Positions 1 through 7,312 of a DNA stretch of 23,541 nucleotides are shown here, piece after piece. Numbering within the stretch: the first letter of the stretch is position 1; each line of letters starts with the position of its first letter. A model generated the notes under the pieces. That model was not told where the DNA came from, ran no database searches, and saw only the letters and a list, made by a program, of their open reading frames with translations. Where the stretch lies: NCBI GenBank assembly GCA_050743265.1, contig JBOGEN010000128.1, forward strand, positions 1-23,541. Reading direction: 5' to 3'. This DNA comes from JBOGEN01 sp050743265 (lineage in GTDB: Bacteria; Actinomycetota; Actinomycetes; JBOGEN01). The position numbers were made by a program, and so were the translations under genes.

Positions 1-584
1 TGCCGGACGCGCCCGTGGTGGCGTGGTGGCCCGGCCACGCGCCGGCGGTCCCCGGCGAGGACCCCGTCGGCACGCTGGCACAGCGCCGGGTCACCGACGC
101 CGCGGCCACGAGCCGGCCCCTGCACGCGCTGACCGATCGGGGCGATGCGTACCACCCCGGCGACACCGACCTGGCCTGGACGCGTCTGACCCCCTGGCGC
201 ACGCTGCTCGCGGCCGCGCTCGACCAGCCGCACGGCACGCTCACCAGCGCGGAGGTCACCGCTGAGCGCGGCAACCCGAGCGGTGAGCTGCTGGCGCTGT
301 GGCTGGGCTCACGGCTGGACATCCCGGTCGAGCGGCAGTCGTCCCGCGGGCCGGGCATCACCGACGTCCGGCTCCACGCCGAGGACGGCGAGATCGTCGT
401 CAGCCGGCCGGACGGGCGGGTCGCCACCCTCTCGCGCCCCGACCAGCCGGACCGTCCGGTCGCGTTGCAGCGACGCGACCTGGCCGAGCTCGTCGCCGAG
501 GAGCTGCGGCGTCTCGACCCGGACGACGTGTACGGCGAGACCGTCCGCCTGCTCGCCCACGACGCGGCGGCGGTCACCCCCTGA
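1..584 (+). CDS. opcA: OpcA, glucose-6-phosphate dehydrogenase assembly protein (5' truncated)
   Basis: This is the C-terminal part, about 190 residues, of OpcA. OpcA is needed in actinobacteria for full assembly or activity of glucose-6-phosphate dehydrogenase, the entry step of the oxidative pentose phosphate pathway. The reading frame is open from the left edge (codons in phase from base 3), so the true start lies outside the window. A GTG at 15 is internal: the frame continues upstream of it with Pro-Asp-Ala-Pro. The piece opens with the family's typical V-V-A-W-W-P-G motif, followed by the mixed alpha/beta C-terminal region, and stops with TGA at 582-584. The next gene, pgl, begins 19 bp downstream on the same strand, which matches the usual zwf-opcA-pgl order. 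The call rests on that motif and the neighbour; zwf itself is not in view. Confidence 0.88.
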   Translation, partial: PDAPVVAWWPGHAPAVPGEDPVGTLAQRRVTDAAATSRPLHALTDRGDAYHPGDTDLAWTRLTPWRTLLAAALDQPHGTLTSAEVTAERGNPSGELLALWLGSRLDIPVERQSSRGPGITDVRLHAEDGEIVVSRPDGRVATLSRPDQPDRPVALQRRDLAELVAEELRRLDPDDVYGETVRLLAHDAAAVTP

Positions 585-603
585 CGCCTCGGGAGGTCCT
601 CAC

Positions 604-1383
604 ATGAACACGCCCACCGTGCTCGTCCACCGCGACGCCAGGCTGCTGGCCCGAGCCATGGCGGCGCGGCTCGTCACACGGCTCGTGGACGCACAGGCCG
701 CGAGGCGGACCGCCTCGATTGTGCTCACCGGCGGCGGGATCGGCATTGCCACCCTGGCCGAGCTGGCCGCCTCACCGGCGCGCGATGCCGTCGACTGGCA
801 TCACCTGGACGTGTGGTGGAGCGACGAGCGGTTCGTGCCGTCCGGCCACGAGGACCGCAACGACGCCCAGGCATACGCCGCGCTCCTCGACGCGGTGGAC
901 GTCGACCCGGCGCGGGTGCACACGATGGGCTCGCCGGACGGGCCGTACGGCAACGACCCGGAGGCCGTGGGCGCCGCCTACGCGGACGAGCTGAAGCGGG
1001 CATCCCGCCCGGAGGACCACGCGCCGGTGCCCACGTTCGACATCTGCCTGCTGGGCATCGGCGAGGACGGGCACGTTGCCTCGCTGTTCCCGGGGAGGCC
1101 CGCGCTGTACGAGGAGCGCACCGTGGTCGCCGTCCGCGGGGCGCCGAAGCCGCCCCCGACGCGGCTGACTCTCACCCTGCCGGCGATCCGGTCCGCCCGG
1201 GAGGTGTGGCTGCTCGCGGCCGGCACGCCGAAGGCGGTGCCGGTGCGGATGGCCCTGTCCGGTGCGGGTGCCGTGCAGGTGCCGGCGGCCGGGGTGAGCG
1301 GGCGGTCCGGAACGCTGTGGCACCTCGACGCCGCGGCCGCCTCGGGGCTGCCCACAGACCTGGGTCGCCCGGCCTCGCCGTAG
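604..1383 (+). CDS. pgl: 6-phosphogluconolactonase
   Basis: Pgl hydrolyses 6-phosphogluconolactone to 6-phosphogluconate in the cytoplasm, the second step of the oxidative pentose phosphate pathway. The product is 259 residues, normal for the DevB/Pgl type. Visible family motifs are V-L-T-G-G-G near residue 40, the D-x-W-W-S-D-E-R-F block near residues 70-77, and the catalytic-region motif L-G-I-G-E-D-G-H-V-A-S-L-F-P near residues 152-165. The ATG at 604 is preceded by GGGAGG at 591-596 with 7 bp spacing, which fixes the start. It follows opcA on the same strand with a 19 bp gap, so the two are probably cotranscribed. Downstream, a perfect hairpin separates it from the convergent rbpA. Confidence 0.95.
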   Translation: MNTPTVLVHRDARLLARAMAARLVTRLVDAQAARRTASIVLTGGGIGIATLAELAASPARDAVDWHHLDVWWSDERFVPSGHEDRNDAQAYAALLDAVDVDPARVHTMGSPDGPYGNDPEAVGAAYADELKRASRPEDHAPVPTFDICLLGIGEDGHVASLFPGRPALYEERTVVAVRGAPKPPPTRLTLTLPAIRSAREVWLLAAGTPKAVPVRMALSGAGAVQVPAAGVSGRSGTLWHLDAAAASGLPTDLGRPASP

Positions 1384-1395
1384 CCGGGCCAGTCC

Positions 1396-1423
1396 CGCTG
1401 AACCTGCTCAGCGAGGTTCAGCG
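1396..1423. terminator. Perfect 10-bp hairpin between convergent pgl and rbpA
   Basis: CGCTGAACCT at 1396-1405 is exactly complementary to AGGTTCAGCG at 1414-1423, with an 8-nt loop. It lies 12 bp after the pgl stop, and its right arm contains the rbpA stop codon (1418-1420). Neither side has a clear U-tract, which is common for actinobacterial terminators. Its position between two convergent genes suggests it serves both directions; this is inferred from position and symmetry. Confidence 0.5.
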
Positions 1424-1780
1424 CGCGGTGCGACCACCGAAGGAGCCGGTTCCCGTACGGAGCCGGTCGAGTGCCTCGGCGAGGATCGCCTCGCCGTCCT
1501 CGTCGCTGCGGCGCTCCCGGACGTACGCGAGGTGGGTCTTGTACGGCTCGGTGCGCGGGGGCTCGGGGGGGTTCTCGCGGTCCTGGCTGGCGGGGAAGCC
1601 GCACCGGGGACAGTCCCAGGTGTCGGGGATGGCCGCCTCGTAGGCGAAGCTCGGCTGGGTCTCGTGCTCGTTGGCACACCAGAACGAGACCCGGTTGCGC
1701 GGGGCAGCGTCGCCACGCTCCGCCTCCCCCATCGGGCCGGCACCGACCCGGCTGCCCCGGATGGCGTTACCACCTGCCAC
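1418..1780 (-). CDS. rbpA: RNA polymerase-binding protein RbpA
   Basis: RbpA is an actinobacterial transcription factor that binds RNA polymerase and the principal sigma factor and stabilises the open promoter complex. The product is 120 residues. It begins M-A-G-G-N-A-I-R-G-S-R-V-G-A-G-P-M-G-E-A, the conserved N-terminal tail of the family. The core domain follows with C-A-N-E-H-E-T and W-D-C-P-R-C-G-F-P-A. After that come the basic linker around P-P-R-T-E-P-Y-K-T-H and the sigma-interacting helix V-R-E-R-R-S-D-E-D-G-E-A-I-L-A-E-A-L. A longer frame reaches 1795, but GTG at 1780 is preceded by GAGGAG with 7 bp spacing and gives the conserved N-terminus, so I chose it. It is the last gene of the leftward series and converges on pgl. 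Confidence 0.95.
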   Translation of the reverse strand: MAGGNAIRGSRVGAGPMGEAERGDAAPRNRVSFWCANEHETQPSFAYEAAIPDTWDCPRCGFPASQDRENPPEPPRTEPYKTHLAYVRERRSDEDGEAILAEALDRLRTGTGSFGGRTAR

Positions 1781-1817
1781 GGATGTTCTCCTCACGCGTC
1801 CCGGCGGATACCCGTCG

Positions 1818-1823
1818 AGTGTA
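1818..1823 (-). promoter_or_regulatory. Possible -10 element for rbpA
   Basis: TACACT (reverse strand) fits the actinobacterial TAnnnT -10 pattern and lies about 37 bp upstream of the rbpA GTG. No convincing -35 is seen at 16-18 bp. It would give rbpA its own promoter separate from secG. This is tentative. Confidence 0.25.
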
Positions 1824-1849
1824 CGTTGACGGACCCGCCGGTTCGGTGC

Positions 1850-2083
1850 TCACTCCCCACGCAACAGCAGCCCGAGCGCCACGATGCAGGCGAACCAGAG
1901 GATCCCCGTGAAGATCGTGAGGCGGTCCAGGTTGCGCTCCACCACGGAGGAGCCCCCGAGGCTGGAGGACATGCCCCCGCCGAAGAGGTCGGAGAGCCCC
2001 CCGCCCTTGCCCTTGTGCAGCAGGACGAGCAGCACCATGACCAGGCTGCTGATGATGAGGACGACGGAGAACGCGGCTTCCAC
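1850..2083 (-). CDS. secG: Preprotein translocase subunit SecG
   Basis: SecG is the small accessory subunit of the SecYEG protein-conducting channel in the cytoplasmic membrane. The product is 77 residues, the usual size. There are two hydrophobic helices, roughly residues 4-22 and 54-73. The conserved cytosolic loop between them contains L-L-H-K-G-K-G-G-G-L-S-D-L-F-G-G and S-S-S-L-G-G-S-S-V-V-E-R-N-L-D-R-L-T, the signature of SecG. The start is GTG at 2083, and the ribosome binding site is weak. It lies 30 bp downstream of tpiA on the same strand, and the tpiA-secG adjacency is widespread in actinobacteria, so it is probably read through from the glycolytic genes. Confidence 0.95.
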   Translation of the reverse strand: MEAAFSVVLIISSLVMVLLVLLHKGKGGGLSDLFGGGMSSSLGGSSVVERNLDRLTIFTGILWFACIVALGLLLRGE

Positions 2084-2113
2084 GGCGGCAAGCCTACTAG
2101 GCGGGACGCGACG

Positions 2114-2929
2114 TCACGCCGCGTGCTCGCGGAACCGGCAGATCCGGACGAACTCGTCGGCGTCGAGGCTGGCCCCACCCACCAGGGCGCCGTCCACGTC
2201 GGGCTGGGCCATGATCCCGGCGATGTTGCCCGACTTCACCGACCCGCCGTAGAGGATGCGGACCTCGTCGGCGAGGTCGCCAGGGTACAGCTCGCCGAGA
2301 CGCCCCCGGATCGCGGCGCAGACCTCCTGGGCGTCCTCCGGCGTGGCGACCTCGCCGGTGCCGATCGCCCACACCGGCTCGTACGCCACCACCACCTGAC
2401 GGGCCGCCTCGTCGGGCACGCCGGCCAGCCCGCCCTCGAGCTGGGCCAGGACGTGCGGGACCTGCTCGCCGGCCTGGCGGACGTCAAGGCGCTCGCCGAC
2501 GCACAGGATCGGCGCGATACCCGCGCCCAGCGCGGCGGTGGCCTTCGCGCGGACGAGGGGCTCGGCCTCGCCGTGGTGCTCGCGGCGTTCGGAGTGCCCC
2601 ACGATCGCGTACGTGCAGCCGAGCTTGGCCAGCATGCCCGCCGAGACCTCGCCGGTGTGGGCGCCTGAGGCGTGCGGCGAGACGTCCTGGGCGCCGTAGA
2701 CGAGGCGCAGCCGGTCACCGTCCACCATCGTCTGGATGCTGCGCAGGTCGGTGAACGGCGGGCAGACCGCGACCTCGACCTCGTCGAAGTCCTTGTCGTG
2801 GAGCGAGAACGCGAGCTTCTGGACGAGCGCGATCGCCTCGAGGTGGTTGAGGTTCATCTTCCAGTTGCCGGCCATGAGGGGCAGGCGGCCGGTACGGGGG
2901 CCGCCTCGAGCGGCGGTGTCCTTCGCCAC
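2114..2929 (-). CDS. tpiA: Triosephosphate isomerase
   Basis: TpiA interconverts dihydroxyacetone phosphate and glyceraldehyde 3-phosphate in glycolysis and gluconeogenesis. The 271-residue product is a standard TIM barrel with a slightly long N-terminus. Catalytic features are visible: Asn22 and Lys24 in A-G-N-W-K-M-N, His112 in I-V-G-H-S-E-R-R, Glu184 in V-A-Y-E-P-V-W-A-I-G-T-G, and the phosphate-binding Y-G-G-S-V near the end. The GTG at 2929 lies only 2 bp after the pgk stop. Its Shine-Dalgarno GGAGGG sits inside the last codons of pgk, so the two genes are translationally linked. secG follows after 30 bp. Confidence 0.97.
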   Translation of the reverse strand: MAKDTAARGGPRTGRLPLMAGNWKMNLNHLEAIALVQKLAFSLHDKDFDEVEVAVCPPFTDLRSIQTMVDGDRLRLVYGAQDVSPHASGAHTGEVSAGMLAKLGCTYAIVGHSERREHHGEAEPLVRAKATAALGAGIAPILCVGERLDVRQAGEQVPHVLAQLEGGLAGVPDEAARQVVVAYEPVWAIGTGEVATPEDAQEVCAAIRGRLGELYPGDLADEVRILYGGSVKSGNIAGIMAQPDVDGALVGGASLDADEFVRICRFREHAA

Positions 2930-2931
2930 GG

Positions 2932-4131
2932 TCAGCCCTCCAGTGCGTCGAGGCCGGGCAGGGCGCGCCCCTCGAGGTACTCGAGGCTGGCACCGCCACC
3001 GGTCGAGATGTGGCCGAAGTCCTCGTCGTCGAAGCCGAGGATGCGGACCGCAGCCGCAGAGTCGCCGCCTCCGACCACAGTGAGCCCGTCCACCCGGGTG
3101 AGCGCCTCGGCCAGGGCGCGCGTGCCGTGGGAGAACGTGGGGAGCTCGAACACGCCCATCGGGCCGTTCCAGAAGACGGTGCGGACGTCGGCCAGGCGGT
3201 CCGCGAACAGCTCACGCGTGCGGGGGCCGATGTCGAGGCCCATCCGGTCGGCGGGGATCGCGTCGGAGGCCACGACGTCGAACGCGGCGTCCGCGGAGAA
3301 CTCGGTGGCCGCGACCACGTCCAGCGGCAGCACGATCTCGACCCCACGCTTCTCGGCGTCGGCCAGCAGCCCTCTGACTGTGTCGACCTGGTCACGCTCG
3401 AGCAGTGACCCACCCACGTCGTGCCCCTGGGCGACGAGGAACGTGTACGCCATGCCGCCGCCGACGAGCAGCCGGTCGACCGTGCCGAGCAGGTTCTCGA
3501 TCACGCCGAGCTTGTCCGACACCTTCGCCCCGCCGAGCACGACCGCGTACGGCCGCTGCGGCTCGGTGGTGAGCCGGCGCAGGACGTCGAGCTCGGCCTG
3601 CACGAGCAGGCCGGCCGCGTGCGGCAGCCGGGCCGGCACGTCGTACACGCTCGCGTGCTTGCGGTGCACGGCGCCGAAGCCGTCCCCCACGTACGCGTCG
3701 GCGAGCGCGGCCAGCCGGTCGGCGAACGCGGCACGCTCGGCGTCGTCCTTGCTCGTCTCCGCGGCCTCGAAGCGCAGGTTCTCCAGCAGCGCGACCTCGC
3801 CGTCGGCGAGTGACGACACGACCGCCGCGGCGCTGTCGCCGACCACGTCGGTGGCGAACCGCACCTCGCGTCCGAGGAGCTCACCGAGCCGGGCGGCGAC
3901 AGGACCGAGCGAGAGGTCCTCCCGGACCTGGCCGCCCGGGCGACCCAGGTGCGCGCAGGCGACGACGCGGGCGCCGCGCTCGGCCAGCGCGCGCAGCGTG
4001 GGCGCGCTGGCACGGATGCGCCCGTCGTCGGTGATCACCGGCGGGGTGGGCGAGGTGTCGAGCGGGACGTTGAGGTCGGTGCGCACGAGAACGCGCCGCC
4101 CGGCGACGTCGAGGTCATCGAGGGTCTTCAT
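2932..4131 (-). CDS. pgk: Phosphoglycerate kinase
   Basis: Pgk transfers the acyl phosphate of 1,3-bisphosphoglycerate to ADP, the first ATP-yielding step of glycolysis. The product is 399 residues, typical for bacteria. The N-terminal substrate-binding domain shows R-V-L-V-R-T-D-L-N-V-P and C-A-H-L-G-R-P. The middle shows the hinge and nucleotide-domain motif V-L-G-G-A-K-V-S-D-K. The C-terminal nucleotide site shows W-N-G-P-M-G-V-F-E and V-V-G-G-G-D-S-A-A-A. The ATG at 4131 follows a GAGAGGA site. It is flanked upstream by gap, 90 bp away with a repeat and hairpin in the spacer, and downstream by tpiA with a 2 bp gap. This forms the conserved gap-pgk-tpiA glycolytic cluster. Confidence 0.97.
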   Translation of the reverse strand: MKTLDDLDVAGRRVLVRTDLNVPLDTSPTPPVITDDGRIRASAPTLRALAERGARVVACAHLGRPGGQVREDLSLGPVAARLGELLGREVRFATDVVGDSAAAVVSSLADGEVALLENLRFEAAETSKDDAERAAFADRLAALADAYVGDGFGAVHRKHASVYDVPARLPHAAGLLVQAELDVLRRLTTEPQRPYAVVLGGAKVSDKLGVIENLLGTVDRLLVGGGMAYTFLVAQGHDVGGSLLERDQVDTVRGLLADAEKRGVEIVLPLDVVAATEFSADAAFDVVASDAIPADRMGLDIGPRTRELFADRLADVRTVFWNGPMGVFELPTFSHGTRALAEALTRVDGLTVVGGGDSAAAVRILGFDDEDFGHISTGGGASLEYLEGRALPGLDALEG

Positions 4132-4171
4132 GGCATCCTCTCGCGCGCGGAACGCCGGGACACGGCGCGAC

Positions 4172-4210
4172 GCGGGACCCGGGCGGCGTGCCCGGGCAGC
4201 GTGCCTGGGC
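4172..4210. repeat. Three imperfect 13-bp tandem units with a GC hairpin in the gap-pgk spacer
   Basis: Units at 4172-4184, 4185-4197 and 4198-4210 share the core CCCGGGC or CCTGGGC. Units 2 and 3 match at 11 of 13 positions, and units 1 and 2 at 9 of 13. Across the first two units, CCCGGGC (4178-4184) pairs perfectly with GCCCGGG (4190-4196) around a 5-nt loop. The structure lies between the gap stop and the pgk start in the leftward transcript. It could be an mRNA processing or stability element or a partial terminator; function is inferred from position only. Confidence 0.5.
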
Positions 4211-4221
4211 GAGCGCCCTGC

Positions 4222-5226
4222 TCACAGACGGGCGCCGACCAGCCGGACGAGGTCGACGAGGCGGCTGGAGTAGCCCCACTCGTTGTCGTACCAGCCGACG
4301 ACCTTGACCTGGTCGCCGATGACCTTCGTGAGCCCCGAGTCGAAGATGCAGGACGACGGGTCGCCCACGATGTCGGTGGAGACGAGCGGGTCCTCGCTGT
4401 AGGAGAGGATGCCCTTCAGCGCGCCGTCCGCCGCCGCCTTGACCGCGGCGTTGACCTCCTCGACCGACGTCTCGCGGGACACGGTGACGGTGAGGTCCGT
4501 GGCCGACCCGGTGATCACGGGGACGCGCAGCGCGTACCCGTCCAGCTTGCCCTTGAGCTCGGGCATGACCAGGCCGATGGCCTTGGCCGCCCCGGTGCTC
4601 GTCGGGACGATGTTGCTCGCGGCGGCCCGCGCGCGCCGGAGGTCCTTGTGCGGGCCGTCCTGCAGGTTCTGGTCGGCCGTGTACGCGTGGATGGTCGTCA
4701 TGAGGCCGCGCCGGATGTCGAACGCGTCGTGGAGGACCTTGGCCATCGGCGCGAGGCAGTTCGTCGTGCAGGAGGCGTTCGACACGATGGTGTGCCTGGC
4801 CGGGTCGTAGTCGCCGTCGTTCACGCCGAGGACGACGGTGACGTCCTCGTTCTTCGCCGGCGCGGAGATGACGACCTTCTTGGCGCCACCGTCCACGTGC
4901 GCCTCGGCCTTCGTCGCGTCGGTGAAGATGCCGGTGGACTCGACGACCACGTCGGCGCCCACCTGGCCCCACGGCAGCTTGGCCGGGTCGCGCTCCTCGA
5001 AGACCTTGATCGGACGGCCGTTGACCGTGATCGCGTCCTCGCTGGCGCTGACCTCGCCGTCGAAGCGCCCGAGGATGCTGTCGTACTTGAGCAGGTGCGC
5101 CAGTGTGGCGTTGTCGGTCAGGTCGTTGACCGCGAGGACCTCGAAGTCCGCGCCCTGGGCGAGCGCGGCGCGGAAGAAGTTGCGCCCGATGCGGCCGAAG
5201 CCGTTGATGCCTACCCGGATCGTCAC
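4222..5226 (-). CDS. gap: Glyceraldehyde-3-phosphate dehydrogenase, type I (NAD-preferring)
   Basis: This enzyme oxidises glyceraldehyde 3-phosphate to 1,3-bisphosphoglycerate in glycolysis. The product is 334 residues. The Rossmann motif G-I-N-G-F-G-R-I-G-R is at residues 6-15. Asp35 in V-N-D-L at the end of the second strand indicates NAD rather than NADP preference. The catalytic block S-N-A-S-C-T-T-N-C gives the nucleophile Cys153, with His180 in T-T-I-H-A-Y-T as the base. The end carries W-Y-D-N-E-W-G-Y-S-S-R. The GTG at 5226 is preceded by GAGGAG with 8 bp spacing. It is the first gene of the leftward gap-pgk-tpiA-secG series and lies 146 bp downstream of whiA, where a promoter is likely. 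Confidence 0.97.
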   Translation of the reverse strand: MTIRVGINGFGRIGRNFFRAALAQGADFEVLAVNDLTDNATLAHLLKYDSILGRFDGEVSASEDAITVNGRPIKVFEERDPAKLPWGQVGADVVVESTGIFTDATKAEAHVDGGAKKVVISAPAKNEDVTVVLGVNDGDYDPARHTIVSNASCTTNCLAPMAKVLHDAFDIRRGLMTTIHAYTADQNLQDGPHKDLRRARAAASNIVPTSTGAAKAIGLVMPELKGKLDGYALRVPVITGSATDLTVTVSRETSVEEVNAAVKAAADGALKGILSYSEDPLVSTDIVGDPSSCIFDSGLTKVIGDQVKVVGWYDNEWGYSSRLVDLVRLVGARL

Positions 5227-5283
5227 GACAACGCTCCTCGTCTGCTCTGCTGTGCGGCCCTGCGGACTCCCCGGCCGTTCGCG

Positions 5284-5289
5284 ACCCTA
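5284..5289 (-). promoter_or_regulatory. Possible -10 element of the gap operon
   Basis: TAGGGT (reverse strand) matches TAnnnT and would start transcription about 50 nt upstream of the gap GTG. The 146-bp whiA-gap interval is the only sizeable gap ahead of the glycolytic genes. No clear -35 was found, so this is tentative. Confidence 0.25.
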
Positions 5290-5372
5290 CCCAACATTCT
5301 CGGTGGCCCGGTACGGCGCCGGACGTGACGGGGCGCCCAGGTGGGAGGGCAGCGGGGACTGGGAGCAGGGCA

Positions 5373-6353
5373 TCAGGGGGCCAGCATCTCCGGGGTCAGG
5401 TTCGCCTCGGTGTTAGGAATCCCCAGGTCGGAGGCCTTCTTGTCGGCCATGGCCAGCAGGCGCCTGATCCGCCCCGCCACCGCGTCCTTGGTCATCGGCG
5501 GGTCCGCGAGCTGGCCCAGCTCCTCGAGGCTGGCCTGCTTGTGCTCCAGCCGAAGCCGTCCGGCCTGGACGAGGTGGTCCGGCGCGTCCTCCCCGAGGAT
5601 GTCGAGGGCCCGCTCGACCCGGGCACTGGCCGCGACGGCCGCCCGCGCGGAGCGTCGCAGGTTCGCGTCGTCGAAGTTGGCCAGCCGGTTGGCGGTGGCG
5701 CGGACCTCGCGGCGCATCCGGCGCTCCTCCCAGGCCAGCACGGACTCGTGCGCACCCAGCCGGGTGAGCAGCGCTCCGATGGCGTCCCCGTCGCGGACGA
5801 CGACGCGGTCCACCCCGCGGACCTCGCGCGCCTTGGAGGAGATGCCGAGCCGCCGAGCCGCCCCCGCGAGAGCGAGCGCGGCCTCAGGCCCGGGACACGT
5901 GACCTCGAGCGCGGAGGAGCGTCCCGGCTCGGTGAGGGACCCGTGGGCGAGGAAGGCACCACGCCAGGCGGCCACGGCGTCGCACGTGCCCCCGGTCACC
6001 ACCTGCGGGGGCAGGCCGCGGACCGGGCGTCCCTGCCCGTCCACGAGCCCGGTCTGGCGGGCCAGGCTCTCGCCGTCCTTGAGGATGCGCACCACGTACC
6101 TGCTGCCGCGGCGCAGCCCACCCGGCGACACGACGGTGACGTCGCTCGCGTGCCCGTACACCTCGTGGATGTCCTTGCGCAGCCGCCGCGCGGCGGCCCC
6201 GGTGTCGAGCTCGGCCTCGACCACGATGCGCCCGCTCTGCAGGTGCAGGCCGCCGGCGAACCGCAGCATCGCCGACACCTCGGCCTTGCGGCAGCATGGC
6301 TTCGTCACGACGAGACGAGCCAGCTCGTCCTTGACCGCGGGGGTCATGGCCAT
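5373..6353 (-). CDS. whiA: DNA-binding regulator WhiA
   Basis: WhiA is a conserved Gram-positive regulator. In Streptomyces it acts with WhiB to switch on sporulation and cell-division genes; its role in non-sporulating relatives is less clear. The product is 326 residues, the usual length. The N-terminus is M-A-M-T-P-A-V-K-D-E-L-A-R-L. A LAGLIDADG-homing-endonuclease-like domain follows, including C-C-R-K-A-E-V-S-A-M-L-R-F-A-G-G near residues 20-35. The C-terminal helix-turn-helix region is S-L-E-E-L-G-Q-L-A-D-P-P-M-T-K-D-A-V-A-G. The open frame runs on to 6926, but that extension is the shadow of yvcK. ATG at 6353 has GGGAGGAG 6 bp upstream; ATG at 6347 is the alternative. The start overlaps the yvcK stop, indicating translational coupling. 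Confidence 0.95.
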   Translation of the reverse strand: MAMTPAVKDELARLVVTKPCCRKAEVSAMLRFAGGLHLQSGRIVVEAELDTGAAARRLRKDIHEVYGHASDVTVVSPGGLRRGSRYVVRILKDGESLARQTGLVDGQGRPVRGLPPQVVTGGTCDAVAAWRGAFLAHGSLTEPGRSSALEVTCPGPEAALALAGAARRLGISSKAREVRGVDRVVVRDGDAIGALLTRLGAHESVLAWEERRMRREVRATANRLANFDDANLRRSARAAVAASARVERALDILGEDAPDHLVQAGRLRLEHKQASLEELGQLADPPMTKDAVAGRIRRLLAMADKKASDLGIPNTEANLTPEMLAP

Positions 6354-7312
6354 CTCTCGCTCCTCCCGGCAGGGCCGAAGATCGCATCGTAGGTGGCGGC
6401 GAGAAGCCGCGGGTCGTGTCGCGGTGATCCGTCCGTGGCAGCCACCGGCTCGAGCACCACGCGTGCGCCGAGCGCCTTGGCGGCGGACTCGAGCCGGTCG
6501 AGGTCGGGCACCGAACCGGTGTCGGCGACCACCACGTCCAGCCGGAGCCCGGGGGCATGTGCTGCGAGCACCTCGAGGTGGGTCTCGGGCGAGAACCCGG
6601 CGGTCTCCCCCGGCTGGGCGACCAGGTTGAGCGCGACCACCCGCCGGGCCCGGGTCTCGACCAGCGCGCGGGCGAGGTCGGGGACGATGAGGTGCGGCAG
6701 GACGCTCGTGAACCAGGAGCCCGGCCCGAGGACGACCCAGTCGGCGTCCCGCACTGCGGCGACGGCCTCGGGGCACCCGACCGCGTCTTCGGGCAGCAGC
6801 CGGACGCCGGTCACCCGCCCCTGGGTGGACGCGACCGCGACCTGGCCGTGGACGGTGGTCACCTCGTCCGGTCGGTCGGGGTCGGCGCCGGTGACCTCGG
6901 CGGCGATCTCGAGCGGGACGCGGCACATCGGCAGCACGCGTCCGTGCGCGCCCAGCAGCCGCCCGACCCAGTCCAGGCCGGCGACCGGCTCGCCGAGCAG
7001 CTCCCAGAGGGCGACGATGAGCAGGTTGCCGACCGCGTGGTCGTGCAGCTCGCCGTCGCTGGTGAACCGGTGCTGGACGACCTGGCTCCAGGTACGTCCC
7101 CAGTCGTCGTCGCCGCAGAGGGCGGCGAGCGCCATCCGCAGGTCGCCCGGGGGCAGCACGCCGAGCTCACGGCGCAGCCGCCCGCTGGACCCGCCGTCGT
7201 CGGCGACCGTGACGACGGCAGTGAGCTGGTCGGTCACCCGGCGCAGCGCCCCGAGGGAGGCGGCGAGCCCGTGCCCGCCGCCCAGCGCGACCACCCGCGG
7301 ACCGCGGGTCAC
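6344..7312 (-). CDS. yvcK: YvcK / CofD-like family protein (gluconeogenesis factor)
   Basis: YvcK proteins bind UDP-sugars and in Gram-positive bacteria are needed for normal cell-wall synthesis and growth on gluconeogenic carbon sources; the mycobacterial homologue is CuvA. The product is 322 residues. Seen are the N-terminal glycine-rich motif A-L-G-G-G-H-G-L-A-A-S-L and the loop V-A-D-D-G-G-S-S-G-R-L-R-R-E-L-G. P-P-G-D-L-R-M-A-L-A-A-L, G-N-L-L-I-V-A-L and V-L-G-P-G-S-W-F-T-S-V-L-P follow, all typical of the 2-phospho-L-lactate transferase fold. The GTG at 7312 overlaps the rapZ TGA by 4 bp (GTGA). Its own stop overlaps the whiA start, so rapZ-yvcK-whiA are translated as a coupled set. Confidence 0.94.
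   Translation of the reverse strand: MTRGPRVVALGGGHGLAASLGALRRVTDQLTAVVTVADDGGSSGRLRRELGVLPPGDLRMALAALCGDDDWGRTWSQVVQHRFTSDGELHDHAVGNLLIVALWELLGEPVAGLDWVGRLLGAHGRVLPMCRVPLEIAAEVTGADPDRPDEVTTVHGQVAVASTQGRVTGVRLLPEDAVGCPEAVAAVRDADWVVLGPGSWFTSVLPHLIVPDLARALVETRARRVVALNLVAQPGETAGFSPETHLEVLAAHAPGLRLDVVVADTGSVPDLDRLESAAKALGARVVLEPVAATDGSPRHDPRLLAATYDAIFGPAGRSERWP

Noticed and set aside
6354..6926. N-terminal extension of whiA of about 190 residues
   Set aside because: The extension lies wholly inside yvcK in another frame and has no family similarity, while the start at 6353 has a strong ribosome site and the expected WhiA N-terminus.
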